The notes under the pieces were generated by a model. It made no database searches and was not told where the DNA came from. It saw only the letters and a list, made by a program, of their open reading frames with translations. This document shows, in pieces, positions 1-11,595 of a stretch of DNA of 64,000 bases; position 1 is the stretch's first letter; each line of letters starts with the position of its first letter. The stretch is from NCBI GenBank assembly GCA_028641055.1, contig CM054062.1:174970380-175034379 (forward strand). Reading direction: 5' to 3'. This stretch comes from Alopecurus myosuroides (Eukaryota > Streptophyta > Magnoliopsida > Poales > Poaceae). The position numbers and the translations under genes are program-made.

Positions 1-1051
1 TTATGAATTAAACAAGTTTAAGCAAGAATTAAATGAATTTAATCCAAACATGAACTTATTTGAATTTTTATTTGTTCAACACATTAAACCAAATTCATAT
101 TTCAAAAGTTTATACTTTTAGGGTTTGAAAACATATTTTATATGTCCCAAAAGAATTTAAGTTGATCAAGTTATGAATTTAGCAATATTAAATGATTTAA
201 ACAAGGTTTAAATCATTTAACCAATTTTAATTATTCAAAACATGAAACAAATCTTATATTTGAAAAGGTGGTTTAATTTTGCATGGAAAACATATTTCAT
301 TTGTTGAAATTGGATTTAAAATGAGCAAGTTATTATTTTGGCAATTTTAAATGCAATAATTAAGAAACAATTGTTTTAAGCAATTTAAATTATTCAAAAC
401 AGCAAACAAAATTTTTATTTGGAAAGTACATGAAAAGTTGATTGGAAAACATATTTAGTTTGTGGAATTTGGAATTTATGAATTTTGCAAAATTAAGTGA
501 ATTAAACAAGAATTCAAATATTGCACCAATTTAAAATATTCAAAACAGTGACAAATTGCATTGAAAAGGTTGAAAACATGTAGCAAATGTTTCATTGAAC
601 ATTTAGGGCTATCAAACATAATTTTTGGGTGATTATTGAATTTATTATGCAATTTTCCATAATCATTCTTATTCTGCCATTTTTAGTAAACAGAGGGAAA
701 CATGCTCAAAATTAATTCAATTGTGCCCAAATAAAATACTAATGTGTAGAGTTTGTTAAGACAAATTTTTAGAGACCAAGTTTGCTTAATTTGGATGAGT
801 AGAACTAAAGTTATGAAATTCCAAAGTTTCCACTTTTTATTGCATTTTCAGTAATTAATTATTTAGTGCAAAAATTGTTACAGAAACATGTTGCAAATTT
901 GACATTACTAGAAGGAGCACAAAATTATGAATCCACAGGATTTTGAATCATTCAAATTGGAGTGATATTCAATTTTATATGGAATTTAGAAGTAATTGAT
1001 CAGATCTGACTTGCTGAGATTTGGGCAGAAAAAGGAAAAGCAAAAATTAAA

Positions 1052-1124
1052 GGTGGGGTGAGGGGGATCGAACCCCTCACCTCCTGCTGTGAGCACAGGG
1101 AGCTAACCAGTGGGGTGGGTGCGG
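1052..1124 (-). other. tRNA-like remnant 1 (T-arm and anticodon-arm preserved)
   Basis: Read on the minus strand, a perfect T-arm is visible: stem AGGGG/CCCCT around the 7-base loop TTCGATC (pol III B-box GGTTCGATC, plus 1066-1074). Before it are a 5-base variable region (AGGTG) and a 5-bp anticodon-type stem CCTGT/GCAGG with the 7-base loop GCTCACA. A D-arm-like ACTGGTTAGCTC follows at about plus 1099-1110. No matching 5' acceptor strand is visible, so this is a tRNA-derived fossil and not a working tRNA gene. Confidence 0.5.
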
Positions 1125-1211
1125 CTGGTGTTGACAGAATAGGGGGGCTCGGGGGGTTAAGGATTCAGGAACCTGTACTGCACTTAAATCGGAGAAATAA
1201 GCAGCAAAAGG

Positions 1212-1285
1212 GGTGGGGCTGGGACTCGATCCCGTGACCTGGGGTGTGCGCGCAAGGTTCGCTGCCAGTAGGGTAGCTGCTGTGT
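1212..1285 (-). other. tRNA-like remnant 2
   Basis: On the minus strand this carries a D-arm-like CTACTGGCAGC and, about 45 bases later, a T-arm-like GGGATCGAGTCCC with a B-box match (plus 1223-1232). It is more degenerate than the copy at 1052-1124 but has the same orientation and part order. No acceptor stem can be paired. It is probably tRNA-derived. Confidence 0.35.
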
Positions 1286-2843
1286 GTGTTGAGAGGGAGG
1301 GGATCGCGGGGGGTAAGAGGTGTTGGCTGTGCGCGATTTCTGAATTTTTTGCACGTACTGAACATGACGGACGGAAAAGCATCGCTGCTGCTCGCCGGCA
1401 GTCGATGCGCTCGCCGTGGCCGTGTGCAGGAGGGGCGCCGGGGCGTGGGGCTGCTGCGGGGCCAAGGGAGAGAGGAGGAGGCGAGTGGGAGACGAGGTCC
1501 TCACCTCGAGGCAGTCGAACAGGAGCAGGTCGGGGCAGTTTCTGACGGCGGACAGACAGAGGGCGACGGCGGCTTGGAGGGGATGGCGCCGGCGCCACGC
1601 TGGGTCCCCGTGGCCGCCGAGGGGACGAGGAGAGAGCCCGCGGTACGCCGTTTCCATTCCCGGCGTTGCGGCGGCCGGAGGGGGGCCCTAGGGCGGCGAT
1701 CACCGGAGGGGAAGTGGAGCTTTTTAGGTGGGGTTCAGTAACATAAGGAAGGGGACAGAGAGAAGAGGGATGGAGGTGGAAGAAGAGGTGGAGGCGGGGG
1801 AGAGAGAGGAGGAGGGAGAAGGAAAGATGGGGAAAACCCTAGGGTTAGGTCTAGGTTTATAGGGAGGGGGGAGAGGAGGATCACCGTTCCTCCATGGTCT
1901 CTGCATACGTGGATAGCCCCAGATGAAACCGTACAGAGGTTAGGGATGACCATCGAAGGGGTATTGGGCTAGGGAAAATTAGTTGGGCTGGGCCTCCTCT
2001 CTCTCTCTTCTTGTTAGTTTTAATAATTGTTTTGTTATTATTTTTTTTGCTGATTTGAAAAGGAAGAAAAAGGTGAGTTTGGAGTTAGTAAAAATCTTAG
2101 AAAAATTGGTGTGAGATAGTAATTGCAACAGCAACCAAAAGCCCACTTTAGTTTTACAAAAAGTCAAGTTGTTTTGCTGTTTTACAATTTGGTTTAAATT
2201 TAAATGAATTTGATAATTAAATGATTATAGGTGAAAACAATATCTTTAGTAGGGTGAACCCTATTGGTTAAATAGAACAAATAATTAGGGTTATTTTGTT
2301 GGTTTTCATAAGTTGAAATTGGGTACTGTTTGAATGTTTTTGATTTGAACTTGAAATAACAATTGAATTAAGTTTGGATTAATTAAATTATTAAAAGCCA
2401 TAATTTTAATGGTGTGAACCTTATGGTTTAATTGGAAACAAATGATTGATTTGTTTTGCAATTTTCATAACTTTCAACATGGTTGTTGTTTTGGAAATTA
2501 ATTGAATTTGAAAGGGGTTTGGTGTTGAATGAATTTTTGATAGCAACAAAACAACCGTTTGGAAATCACACTTTAATGGAAACAATTGATTGTCTTGATT
2601 TGAAATATCATTTTGGAAATTGTAACATCACAAGGATGAAACAAAAGGTTTGAATTTTGGTTTGAAACTCAAATAGAAAACAAAGGAAAACAAATGAAAA
2701 CAGTTGGAAAACAAAGCAAAACAGAGAATAACAAATGGAAAACAAACAAAACAAATGCAATCAACATGATGCCATGATGCAAAACATAAAATAACAGAGA
2801 GCAAACATTCTAAAGGCTATTTTTTCATACTTGGGATGTTGCA

Positions 2844-2957
2844 GAGGGTTATAGGGCTTTAGAGAATAGATAGCTTACCTTCAGCTCCTCGTGGGTTCGA
2901 CACTCAAATACTTATCGAAAGGTACTACAATTGATCTCCTGCACTTGGGAGTCATCA
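2844..2957 (+). repeat. 5' LTR of element A, last 114 bp only
   Basis: From GAGGGTTATAGGGC to GGGAGTCATCA this is nearly identical to the end of the 3' LTR (8349-8462). Upstream of 2844 the match stops because another LTR has inserted. Confidence 0.85.
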
Positions 2958-2967
2958 AGCACTTTTC

Positions 2968-2985
2968 TGGCGCCGTTGCTGAGGA
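2968..2985 (+). promoter_or_regulatory. Primer binding site, tRNA-Asp type
   Basis: TGGCGCCGTTGCTGAGGA starts 10 bases after the LTR. It is complementary to the 3' end of plant tRNA-Asp except for CC to TG-type changes; the Athila-type site is TGGCGCCGTTGCCGGGGA. This fixes the LTR end and the plus orientation. Confidence 0.75.
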
Positions 2986-3061
2986 GCGTTGTGCTAAGCT
3001 TTTATTCTTGTTTGCATTGCATACTAACATATAAACCTAAAACACACAAAAAAATTATAAA

Positions 3062-3799
3062 ATGGAAAACAACCAAACAATTTTAGAACTGTATAATATC
3101 TACCTTGAATTAGGACATGAAGTGTTTGAGGAGAAATTGGAAAATTATTTGCACAACAATCATATTTGTGGTAGTACTAATTCTTTGAACACCTTTATTG
3201 CTAAGGAAAACCTTGAGCTTGGGGAAGTTTGTCTTGATGAATATGATATTTTTAGCCCCCCTACTATTGAGGATAAAAATGATATACTTGCTGATTCTAT
3301 GGAAAGTTTTAAGCTTGGGGAAGTTGGTTTTGATGAGCATGATATTTCTAGTTCCCCAAGCTTGGAGGAGAAAATTCACTTTGATGATACTATGCCTCCT
3401 ATATATGATGATTGCAATGAAAGTTATGAATGTTTAACTCCAACTATCACTAATGAGGATTTTACTTATGTGGAGAGTAGTGATTCTTTTATGCATGTGG
3501 CTCATGATAAGAATGTTTTATGTGATATTCATATTGTTGAATCTATTCATGATGCTACTGAAAATTATTATGAGAGAGGGAAACATGGTTACACATATTT
3601 CAACAATATTAAGTTTCCCCTCTTTATGCTGAAAGTATTGAAGTTCCACTTGATCTACCTTTCTATGCTTGCTATTATGTGCTTCTTTTATTTGTTTCAT
3701 TACAAAATGCCAATGCATAGGAAAGGGGTTAGACTTAAAAATAAATTGTTTAATATTTTTTGGTGTGTTCCTTATGCTTTAATTTCCTATTCGGTTTGA
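3062..3799 (+). CDS. Unknown protein of a non-autonomous LTR element (245 aa)
   Basis: This is an intact 245-codon ORF that begins about 75 bases after the primer site, where gag would start in an autonomous element. The first 160 residues are acidic and Asp/Glu/Ser rich. They include an imperfect duplication (about 44-62 and 77-95) around the shared words LGEV and DE.DI. Residues about 185-213 are hydrophobic (FPLFMLKVLKFHL...MLAIMCFFYLF), which would fit one or two membrane segments, and a basic stretch follows. No zinc knuckle, protease or polymerase motif is present. I believe similar ORFs recur in grass non-autonomous elements, but I do not know a function. The duplicated DNA contains the same AAGCTTGGGGA word as the element's polypurine tract, so the protein composition may partly reflect a noncoding repeat. 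Confidence 0.5.
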   Translation: MENNQTILELYNIYLELGHEVFEEKLENYLHNNHICGSTNSLNTFIAKENLELGEVCLDEYDIFSPPTIEDKNDILADSMESFKLGEVGFDEHDISSSPSLEEKIHFDDTMPPIYDDCNESYECLTPTITNEDFTYVESSDSFMHVAHDKNVLCDIHIVESIHDATENYYERGKHGYTYFNNIKFPLFMLKVLKFHLIYLSMLAIMCFFYLFHYKMPMHRKGVRLKNKLFNIFWCVPYALISYSV

Positions 3800-6700
3800 G
3801 CACACATTTATGTCTTTACAACATGTAAAATACCTTTACCTACTGTTATCTATCATTTAGTTTAAGATTTTCATTTTATAAAAAAATTGGGAAAGTAAAT
3901 GAGAAGGATGAGTAATGGAGAAGTTGGGATCGACCTTGAACATGTGTTGTTCATGCCAATGAAACCATTGCAAAGTCTCTATCATTAAAACTTTTTCCAA
4001 AGCTAAAAATAATAAAAATATTAGTTCACTATTGTAACATCACATTTCTGTCTTATTTCTCATCTTAAATGGCAAGAATAATCTTATATGAGAGATAGGA
4101 TTAAACAATAGTAATTAGCTGTCCAGAAAATAGATTCCTGAACTTCACTGCGAAAAATGTTTAAAATCACAGAAGTGGAATTTTGACCTGGTAATTTACG
4201 ACAGAAATATTTAGTTATCACTACATATTTCATTAGTTTTAAGTTTTCTTATTTGAGCAACTTAAGTGCCTCTAAAAATTCACTCTTTACGGGCTGTTCA
4301 GCTTTTGGCAGATTATGTCTTTATTTTGAATTGCTCTCATTACTTGTGTTTTGTGTGGTTCTTTTGATCAAGGAGCAATGAACAACTGTAGTAAAAGTAG
4401 TTAATATTTAGAATCAACTTATGATATGTCTTTGTTGTACCTATGTGGATTTTATTTATGGAGGCACTAACCCCTCTAATCAAGTTTTATGTTGAGATTT
4501 GTGTAAGAAGAATTTTTCAGGAGGAAGAGTTGAGTGAGATGAACAAAGATCAAGAGGGACAACCAATCAAGCTTGGGGATGTACCCCTGGGCTCACCCTA
4601 CATGTATCAAATAAGTACAAGAATCCAAGCTTGGGGATGCCGAGCCACCTCACTCCAACCATCATGATGTTAAGTAAGAAAAGCCTAGCTATACGGCTAT
4701 CAATAAAGCGCTTTACGGGAGGCAACCCGGTTGTTCTTAGTTGGTTTTTCTAGTGTCCTCTTGCTGTAACAAGAGACTTGGTCTTTAGTTTAGTTTCTGG
4801 AGTTTTCAATAAAGTGTCAAGTTTCACCCATTTGGATTTAAAAGTTGCTATCCTAGTGCTTGGAATTTCTGTTTCAGCACGATTCTGCTCACCGTATGAT
4901 TTTTCATTTTTTATCTGTAAGTCGGATTGAGCTAATTTTTAAGTACGTTCTGCAACTTTTTGTACTATGTAAGCACAAAAATTATATTAATTTTTTTATG
5001 AGTCTAGATTAGGGAAAACGTTCGTTTTGCTGCTATTGCTTTTCTGGACAGATTTTGCCTTCTTTTGTTGGATGCACTCTTTGGGTTTGGGACTTGAATT
5101 TCCTTGATCTTTTCGAGATAGAGAGTGAACATACAACATTATGAACCTTATTGTCTATCTTCTGGAGCATTTTTTTTGGAATTTTGCGCAGCATGCATAC
5201 GTTTTGTTTGTCCTTGCTAATCTCACCCCACAAAAAAAGAATGGGAGAAACATGTTTTGTAAAGTTTTTTTTTCCCAGGGAATCGAGGAGCTGCGCCAAG
5301 AGAGATCCAAGAGTGGTGAAAACCACAAGCTTGGGGATGTGGTGAATACCCCCCTGGACCAACACTCTTTTGGTTAGCACACGTCTACTTTCTGTTTTTC
5401 TAAGCAAAGCATTTATCACAGAAACTTGAAGCGTCTAGTTTTGTTTTTTTTTAGTTTATTTGTGAGACCACCACCACAATTATCTTTATGAGAATAAGCT
5501 ACTAGAATAATGGGTTGAATTAATTTGGATTCTGTTATATTTATTGGGAAAGGGATGCTTTAGTTGATTATAAAAGCTACTTATAGTTGCATGATTTATA
5601 TGTTGTTTTAGGTGTAGAAATTTGCAATAGTGTTGTCATGAGCTATCTCTTATTCATGTTTTTGATGTTAATTGTTAGTTTACTTAGTTTGTCATGAAAT
5701 GAGTAGTTCTATGGACACTAATTCATGCATAGTAGCTGGTCAACTATCTCCCTCTTGCTAGCCAAAAAAGTAAAAATTTAAACAAGTATAAACTTGTTTC
5801 CAACACCCTTTAGCCAAGTATTTCTAGTGAGTCCACCATATCTACCTATTAGCTTCAGAGCTATTCCGAGTATGTTCACCATGTTATAGTGTTATTTATG
5901 TTCTAAATTAAGATATTCACTTTATTAATTGTCATGAGCTGAATTTGGGATAGGACTCTCACGAACTTTTGAATGCACACCTTTACTTTTCATTGCACTT
6001 AATAAACATGACCCAATAACGGGAGCTAAAAGTTTTGCGTTTGACAAGTGTTTGGTTGGGAGCTAGCTATAAACGTGTATCCTGGAAAGCTTTCAACATT
6101 GCACAAAAATTTACATTTGGTTGATATCATGTACTTTTGTTTTTGGACTCCTGCCATGCCGAAATGAAATAGAGGAATAGTAAGTTTTGTTGAGTAAGTA
6201 TATTTATGACTAGATAAACGCAGTGGGCCACTAACCCAAGCCATGCTTGATCATGGTGGAAATTTACTTACAGCTAGAGTGGACTCTACAAACACACCCT
6301 ACAATAAAATAAGAAGCTATGCATATAGTGAATGAAATAAAAAAAAGGATGATGAGTCTACTCCGTTTGTTCATCTTGTCATTGTGACATGGGATGGTTT
6401 CCATGTCATGGGGTAGAGGTACCTCTGTGCGGTTCTCTATGATGTCATTAATACTTATTATGATTGTACAAAGCTTATTAGGAATCTTAAGTTGATTAAT
6501 CATCGAGTAGGTTTTCACACTCACGGGGCATGAGGCATTCAACCAACACCTTGTCAATCACATTACTTCAACATTCACAATTTAAGATGCTAGTGATAAA
6601 GGGGCAATGAGAGTCTTAGACCAATGGATTCCACATTTCAATTAGTAATTTTAGTTGAATAATTTAGAGGCTAAATAAGACTTGATCATGTTTTACCTCT

Positions 6701-7025
6701 ACTCAATTTTCTCCAAAGTGTCCACCATATTTTCTATTTTCCATTATGCTATTCTTTGACCAATAGGATTTTATTTTTCATTTTGTGTATGCATTTGGTC
6801 CATAGTGCTTTTATTTCATTATACACTTTGTGAACTTTCATGAAGCATCTTTGCTTGCATATTTGATATTTCTTATAACGTGAATTGTATGTTGCTACTC
6901 ATCTACATTATGAATCATTTGATTATATGTAGCATGAATAATCTTCTTTGATATTCCATGATTGTTCTAAAATGCAAAGTCCATGTTAGTTTTATCACCT
7001 TCATACTCGAGGACGAGTATGGGTT
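3800..7025 (+). other. Noncoding internal region of element A
   Basis: About 3.2 kb of AT-rich DNA without a supported gene. Two features stand out. One is the word AATAAAGCGCTTTACGGGAG at about 4702-4721, a phrase I associate with the internal part of grass non-autonomous elements. The other is three exact copies of the polypurine-tract word AAGCTTGGGGATG (4569, 4627, 5327). ORFs of 60-128 codons overlap on both strands and look like chance. Confidence 0.6.
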
Positions 7026-7036
7026 AAGCTTGGGGA
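7026..7036 (+). promoter_or_regulatory. Polypurine tract of element A
   Basis: AAGCTTGGGGA lies directly before the 3' LTR start TGTTGATGCATG. It is the expected site of plus-strand DNA priming. The same word occurs several times inside the element. Confidence 0.7.
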
Positions 7037-8462
7037 TGTTGATGCATGTAAAATGCATACATGAACTTTGCATGTTATTACTTGTTTTTCCTACATATTA
7101 GCAACTTATATTCATGTTTTATAATTATTTGGGGGATTTTCTGAACAATCCCCTTCTTTTGGTTCTAACCCTGTTTTTCTAGAAAACGTACTTTTTAGTG
7201 TTTCAGACTTTCCGGGAGCTTCGGGACTCCAAAAAGGGCAAGGCCAAAGAGCACGGTTCAGAATTTTTGAGACGAAGACCATGGGCCAAAGTAGAGGGCC
7301 AAAAGGCCAACCAGGTGGAAAATAGGACCCTCCACGCGGCCAGATTCCTTGGCCGCGTGTGGGGCCCCCTTTTTGCCCCCGTGGCTCCGATGTCGTCGAT
7401 CTTTCTTCTCCCGAGTGTCTCGTGACCTAAAAACGACTATATAAAGGGTCCCCTGGACTTTTCGAGAAGGAGGCGGTGCCGAGAGACGAAACCACGAAAC
7501 AGAGAGACAGAAGGCTGCCGCCGGAGAAGATCGGAGGGGGGAAACGCCGCCGGGATCACCCCCGGAGGGCTCCACCCCCTCTGGCGTGTTTATCATCAAC
7601 ATCTACAGCAAGATCAGCTCCATCTCTCCACTGTAATCTCTTGGCAAACACGATGTATGATGCAATACTATATTCCCTTGATGTATTGTGTCTCCCCGTC
7701 TATGTTTGAGTAGTGAATTGTTCTTGCTAGTGGTGAAATAGTTCGTTGATTGGTTGCATACAAGTTTGTTATCTTCTATGATTGTCTTTATGTACAATAT
7801 ATGAGTGCATGCATATGTTGGGGAATGCATGTAAGGTGATCACCGGTAGCATAATGGAGTGGTGGTGACTTGGGAGTGACACTAACCTGAGACCGAGCCA
7901 CAAAGTTAAGTTATTGGGGGATATATATAGGGGACCTTAGAACGTAAGGCAATGGTGGGACTTTATGTCTTAATCAATCTTGTGCAGTCATTTACTTGGC
8001 CACATGATCCATCATAAGGGGTTGTAGATCATTTACGTGACTATAACTATTCATGGCTCCTTCCTAGAAGAAACAACTAAGACTAAAACATGTGCTTCGC
8101 TAATTGTGACAACCACACGAACGAAACACCTATTGGTAGAACACTTGCTCCCTTGAGATACTTGAGATATTTTCTGCTTGCTACTTGTGAAACTTGCTTA
8201 GAAACTTGCTTTAGAAACTTGCTCTAGGATTACTTGCATTTTAAACTTGCTTCACTAGTTACTAGACAAACCACACTCCACGTCACTTGCTTTTAATTAG
8301 TTAGTTCCTTTTAGTAAAACTTATTTCTTTGCATAAACAGCCATATAAGAGGGTTATAGGGCTTTGGAGAATAGATAGCTTACCTTCAGCTCCTCGTGGG
8401 TTCGACACTCAAATACTTATCGAAAGGTACTACAATTGATCTCATGCACTTGGGAGTCATCA
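7037..8462 (+). repeat. 3' LTR of element A (1426 bp)
   Basis: It starts TGTTGATGCATG and ends GGGAGTCATCA (TG...CA). The GC-rich part (7200-7600) holds the only strong TATA box. The rest is AT-rich, with a run of imperfect AACTTGCT repeats (about 8140-8250). The sequence after 8462 is gag of element F, which gives the right boundary. Confidence 0.8.
7438..7446 (+). promoter_or_regulatory. TATA box of element A LTR
   Basis: TATATAAAG, about 400 bases into the LTR, is followed by GC-rich sequence. This is a good match to the plant TATA consensus. A transcription start would be expected near 7470. Confidence 0.6.
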
Positions 8463-10648
8463 GACGTGCCGCCCCCTTCTCACGGTGTAACCTCGCTGGT
8501 TCATGGCGACCCCCGCACCAAGTTCCCTGACAAGGGAACCACCACTAAGGCGCCTGAGAAGAGCAGCAACAGCTGCCATATCCTGCGCACCCCGCCGAAT
8601 GTGCACGTTCAAATCGAACGCTGTCACGAACGCGAGCGCCGCACCATCCGCGACCTCGCTAGGGCTGGCCGGGCCAACAGCCCAGCCGACCTCACGCGTG
8701 CAACCGTCTACGTCGGCGGCGCCCTCGCGTTCACCATGCAGCTTCGCACGGTCTCCTGGCCGCCGAAGTTCAACCCCATACTGCCATCTCTCTACGACGG
8801 CACTACCCCTCCCCTCGACTTCCTGCAGCTCTACTGCCTTAGCGTAGGAGCTGCAAAGGGGGACGACAAGTGCATGGCGAACTGGTTTCCCATGGTCCTC
8901 AAGGGTCCAGTCCTCGTCTGGCTCATGAATCTACAAAAAGACTCCATCGGGTCGTTCAAGGAGTTGTGTCTCCGCTTTGTCGCCAACTTGAAGGGCTCCT
9001 ACGAGCTCCCCCTCTCCTACAATGACCTCGGCGGCATATGCCAGCGGCCCGGAGAAACACTTTGCCAGTACCTACAACGCTTCAACTAGACGTGCAACAA
9101 GATCGCCCGCATCGCTGACACAAACGTCATCTCCGCCTTCAGGGAAGGGGTCAGCAGCGAGCGCATGCTCGAGGAGCTCAGCATCAGGGACGACCTCACC
9201 TCCGCCTTCGAGCTCGTGGATATGGACGACAGGTGCGCTAAGACTGAGGATGGACGCCTCTTCAGGCATAGCGTGTCTGCCAACTAATCAAGGCCGGTGG
9301 CCCCCAAGACAAATACAAAGGCTCGAGGCGACGATGCAGATGCCAAATGGAAAGCTCCGGCCGTTCTGGACACCGAGCCAGGATGCAAGCAAGGCCGTAG
9401 CGACGCTGCACCCGTGGAGTACAACCGCCCTTACTGTGAGTTTCACCGCATGCACTCACACGCCACAAGGGACTGCTTCCAGCTGGAGAGGATGCGGGGA
9501 GACCGCCTCATGAGGGGTGGCCAGGAGGGCTACTCTCGAGGCGGCGGATGGTGCCGTCCTGGGCGAGGTGGAGGCCGCGCTGGAGGGAGATGGGTGGAGC
9601 GCGGCCCGAACCAGTACAACGGGTACCACAACTACAACACCGGCGGCTACAATAACGGAGGGTACTAGCCGCCCACGCAGCAGCGACCCCTGCAGCAGCT
9701 GCAGCGTCCCAACACACCCACGCCTCATGTGAATGTTGCCACGCAGCCACACGTTGAGGGCAACCAGGGGCGGGGCGACGAACACTGCGGGTGCTACCAA
9801 GAACAACCAGGTTACATGGCATGCATTCTTGGCGGAGCACAAGCTCCACTCTCCAACGGCCACTTCAGGAAGATCTCGCGCGAGATCGTTGTTGTCCACT
9901 CTAGCACGGCCACAGCAAAGTTACTCAAGTGGTCAGACCACAAGGTCTCCTTCAACAAAAACAACCACCCCAAGTCCACAAGGACCGTCGGGATCCTTCC
10001 CCTGGTCTGCAGCCCCACCATCAACAACATCGCCGTCAACAAGACACTTCTCGATGGGGGTGCATGTCTCAACGTCATATCGGTGCCCACATTCGAGCGA
10101 CTCCAGGTGCCCTACGAGCACGTGGCCCCACGAGGCCATTCACCAGCATCATCGACGGCACCACGGTCCCCTTGGGGTAGGTGCGCCTCACCGTCACGCT
10201 CGACACTCGACAAAACTACCGCACCGAGACTCTCAAGTTCGACGTCGCGCACATCGCCCTCCCCTACAATGCCATCCTCGGGTACCCAACTCTCGTGAAA
10301 TTCATGGTTGTAACGCCCCACGCGTACAACCTCGCCAAGCTACCCGGGCCTGCTAGCACCATCACCATCCACGGAGAGGTGGAGGAGGAGACGCACTCAG
10401 TCGAGCCAGCCTACAAGGAGGTGGCCATCTCCCACCCGGCTGATGAAGACGACGGACACCTCGATGAGGCTCCCAAGAAGAGGCTGCTCACTTCGCACGA
10501 AGGAGCAACCACCCAGAAGATCCCCCAGAGCGCTGGAGGCTCGGGGTCTACCACCCATAAGACCCCCCCCCCACCCAGAAGACCCCCCCAGAGCGCTGGA
10601 GGCTCGGCGACTGCCACTGATCTGCATGCGAGTGTGCCTCTCTCCTAG
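8463..10648 (+). pseudogene. gag-protease of element F (broken)
   Basis: One frame runs from the element A junction to about 10130, then continues in another. It holds a retrotransposon gag domain (words such as WLMNLQKD, SFKELCLRFVANLKGSYE and GETLCQYLQRFN), then a Cys/His knuckle-like segment (YCEFHRMHSHATRDC), a Gly/Arg/Tyr-rich tail and a protease-like segment with LLDGGACLNVISV, in which DGG is the aspartic protease motif of Tat elements. It then shows the typical AILGYPTLVKFM. Stops interrupt it at about 9087 (TAG), 9285 (TAA), 9666 (TAG) and about 10178 (TAG), and there is a frameshift near 10132. It cannot make the native polyprotein. The assignment to Tat-type gypsy gag-protease rests on these motifs. 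Confidence 0.7.
10511..10606 (+). repeat. Short tandem duplication in element F
   Basis: A segment of about 34 bp reading CCCAGAAGA(T/C)CCCCCCAGAGC... occurs at about 10511 and again about 60 bases downstream (about 10573), within the Pro/Ser-rich end of the gag-protease frame. Confidence 0.6.
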
Positions 10649-11595
10649 GGAGGAGCGCTCACCACATGCTCGTTCCATGGCCCCCACAAGTCAATGGAGA
10701 CACACCCTCGAGGGGACCCCGTGACGCCACGGTAAAAATGACGCCAGGACCTCTCTGCATGAGGGTCTCATGGAGCTCTCGCCAGGCGGACCACTAGGCC
10801 GCGAGAGCTTCTACCCACACAAGTGGGAGCCTCGCTCCGGCGGGGCAATCATTTGTTACTCGATGGTGCCACAAGGCCACTACATCCTCGAGCTATGCAC
10901 CTAAACTCGCGCGAGTATCAGCCCCACGATGATGGGAGTCCCGTATCCGAACGGTGACGTCAAGTGCCTCTTGGGGGACCACAAGGTCACGACATCCCCA
11001 AGCGTTTTGTAAGAGAACGATGCCTTGCCCTAGCAATAAAATCTTGTTGCTTTCACAAAGCAATATCTCCTTGCATGTCGGCATGCATGCATCTTGCATC
11101 CAACAAAACATCATGTGCATTCATCCACGCATGCATCCTTCCTCTCTCAAGAGAGGTGCGCGTAGGACTTTTTCCTCTTGAAAGCATCCCGCCAGCGGGG
11201 GCTAGAACAATGTATGTGAGCGGGTCGCTACCGCACACAAACACTTTGCCAAGTCCCTCGGCTTTTATCCTCGCGAGATGCTCACAAATAACAACCAAGC
11301 GCGCACCTCTCCAGAGGCACAAACTGCAGGTAATGGTGGCAACCTCGCTCCAAAGAACAAGCAAGCAGCACGCAAACCCCCACACAAAGCTCAAAGAGGA
11401 TCCTACGCAAGGAGCAACCGGAGGATCACCACGAAGGACACAAATAGAACATCTCGAAGGACGTCACCACAGAAAAGCTAAGTACTCTCGAAAGAAAAAC
11501 AAAAGATAGGAGTACGATAGACAACAAAGTGCGGAGTTTATCCTTATAAGACATCTAAAATAGTTCACAAGCAAACACCAAAAATACGAAGGAAC
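10649..11595 (+). other. Spacer of element F, pol absent
   Basis: About 950 bases without a supported ORF. A plus-strand stretch near 10915-11010 reads roughly as YQPHDDGSPV..., which could be the last residues of an integrase. If so, it marks where the deleted pol region ended. This is weak. AT-rich sequence follows, with CATGCATGCAT runs (about 11080-11150). Confidence 0.35.

Larger units (their letters stand above)
1..2843 (+). mobile_element. 3' part of a long gypsy-type LTR, left end outside window
   Basis: AT-rich sequence (1-1040 and about 1960-2843) surrounds a GC-rich core (about 1052-1900). The block ends abruptly at 2843 in CTTGGGATGTTGCA, the kind of ...CA terminus expected of grass gypsy LTRs that start TGYAACATCCCA. 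Exactly at 2844 the sequence becomes the LTR of the next element, so this block is inserted in that LTR. The core has the telobox AAACCCTA at 1834-1841, as in the other long LTRs here. ORFs of 60-208 codons in the core overlap on both strands, have low-complexity Arg/Pro/Gly composition and match no family I know, so they are not called as genes. The start of the LTR, its partner and any coding region lie left of the window, so the family is not established. Confidence 0.6.
2844..8462 (+). mobile_element. Non-autonomous LTR retrotransposon (LARD-like), element A
   Basis: The element has, in order, a truncated 5' LTR (2844-2957), a primer site like that of Athila-type elements (2968-2985), about 4.05 kb of internal DNA with one 245-codon ORF, a polypurine tract (7026-7036) and a complete 3' LTR (7037-8462). 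The last 114 bases of the two LTRs match almost base for base. No gag, protease, reverse transcriptase or integrase is recognisable in six frames, so it would need proteins from another element. It sits in the gag of element F: the right flank from 8463 is F coding sequence. The target duplication cannot be checked because the left end lies outside the window. Confidence 0.75.

Noticed and set aside
1052..1124. A functional tRNA gene
   Set aside because: T-arm and anticodon-type arm fit, but the 5' acceptor strand and a normal D-arm stem are missing.
1077..1741. Overlapping ORFs of up to 208 codons on both strands
   Set aside because: They lie in a GC-rich LTR core, overlap on opposite strands, are low-complexity Arg/Pro/Gly/Ser and match no family known to me.
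5033..5419. 128-codon minus ORF in element A
   Set aside because: Overlaps plus-strand frames, has no recognisable domain and lies in noncoding internal sequence.
9733..10356. 207-codon plus-strand ORF and other Arg/Pro/His-rich frames across element F
   Set aside because: Shadow frames of the gag-protease coding sequence.
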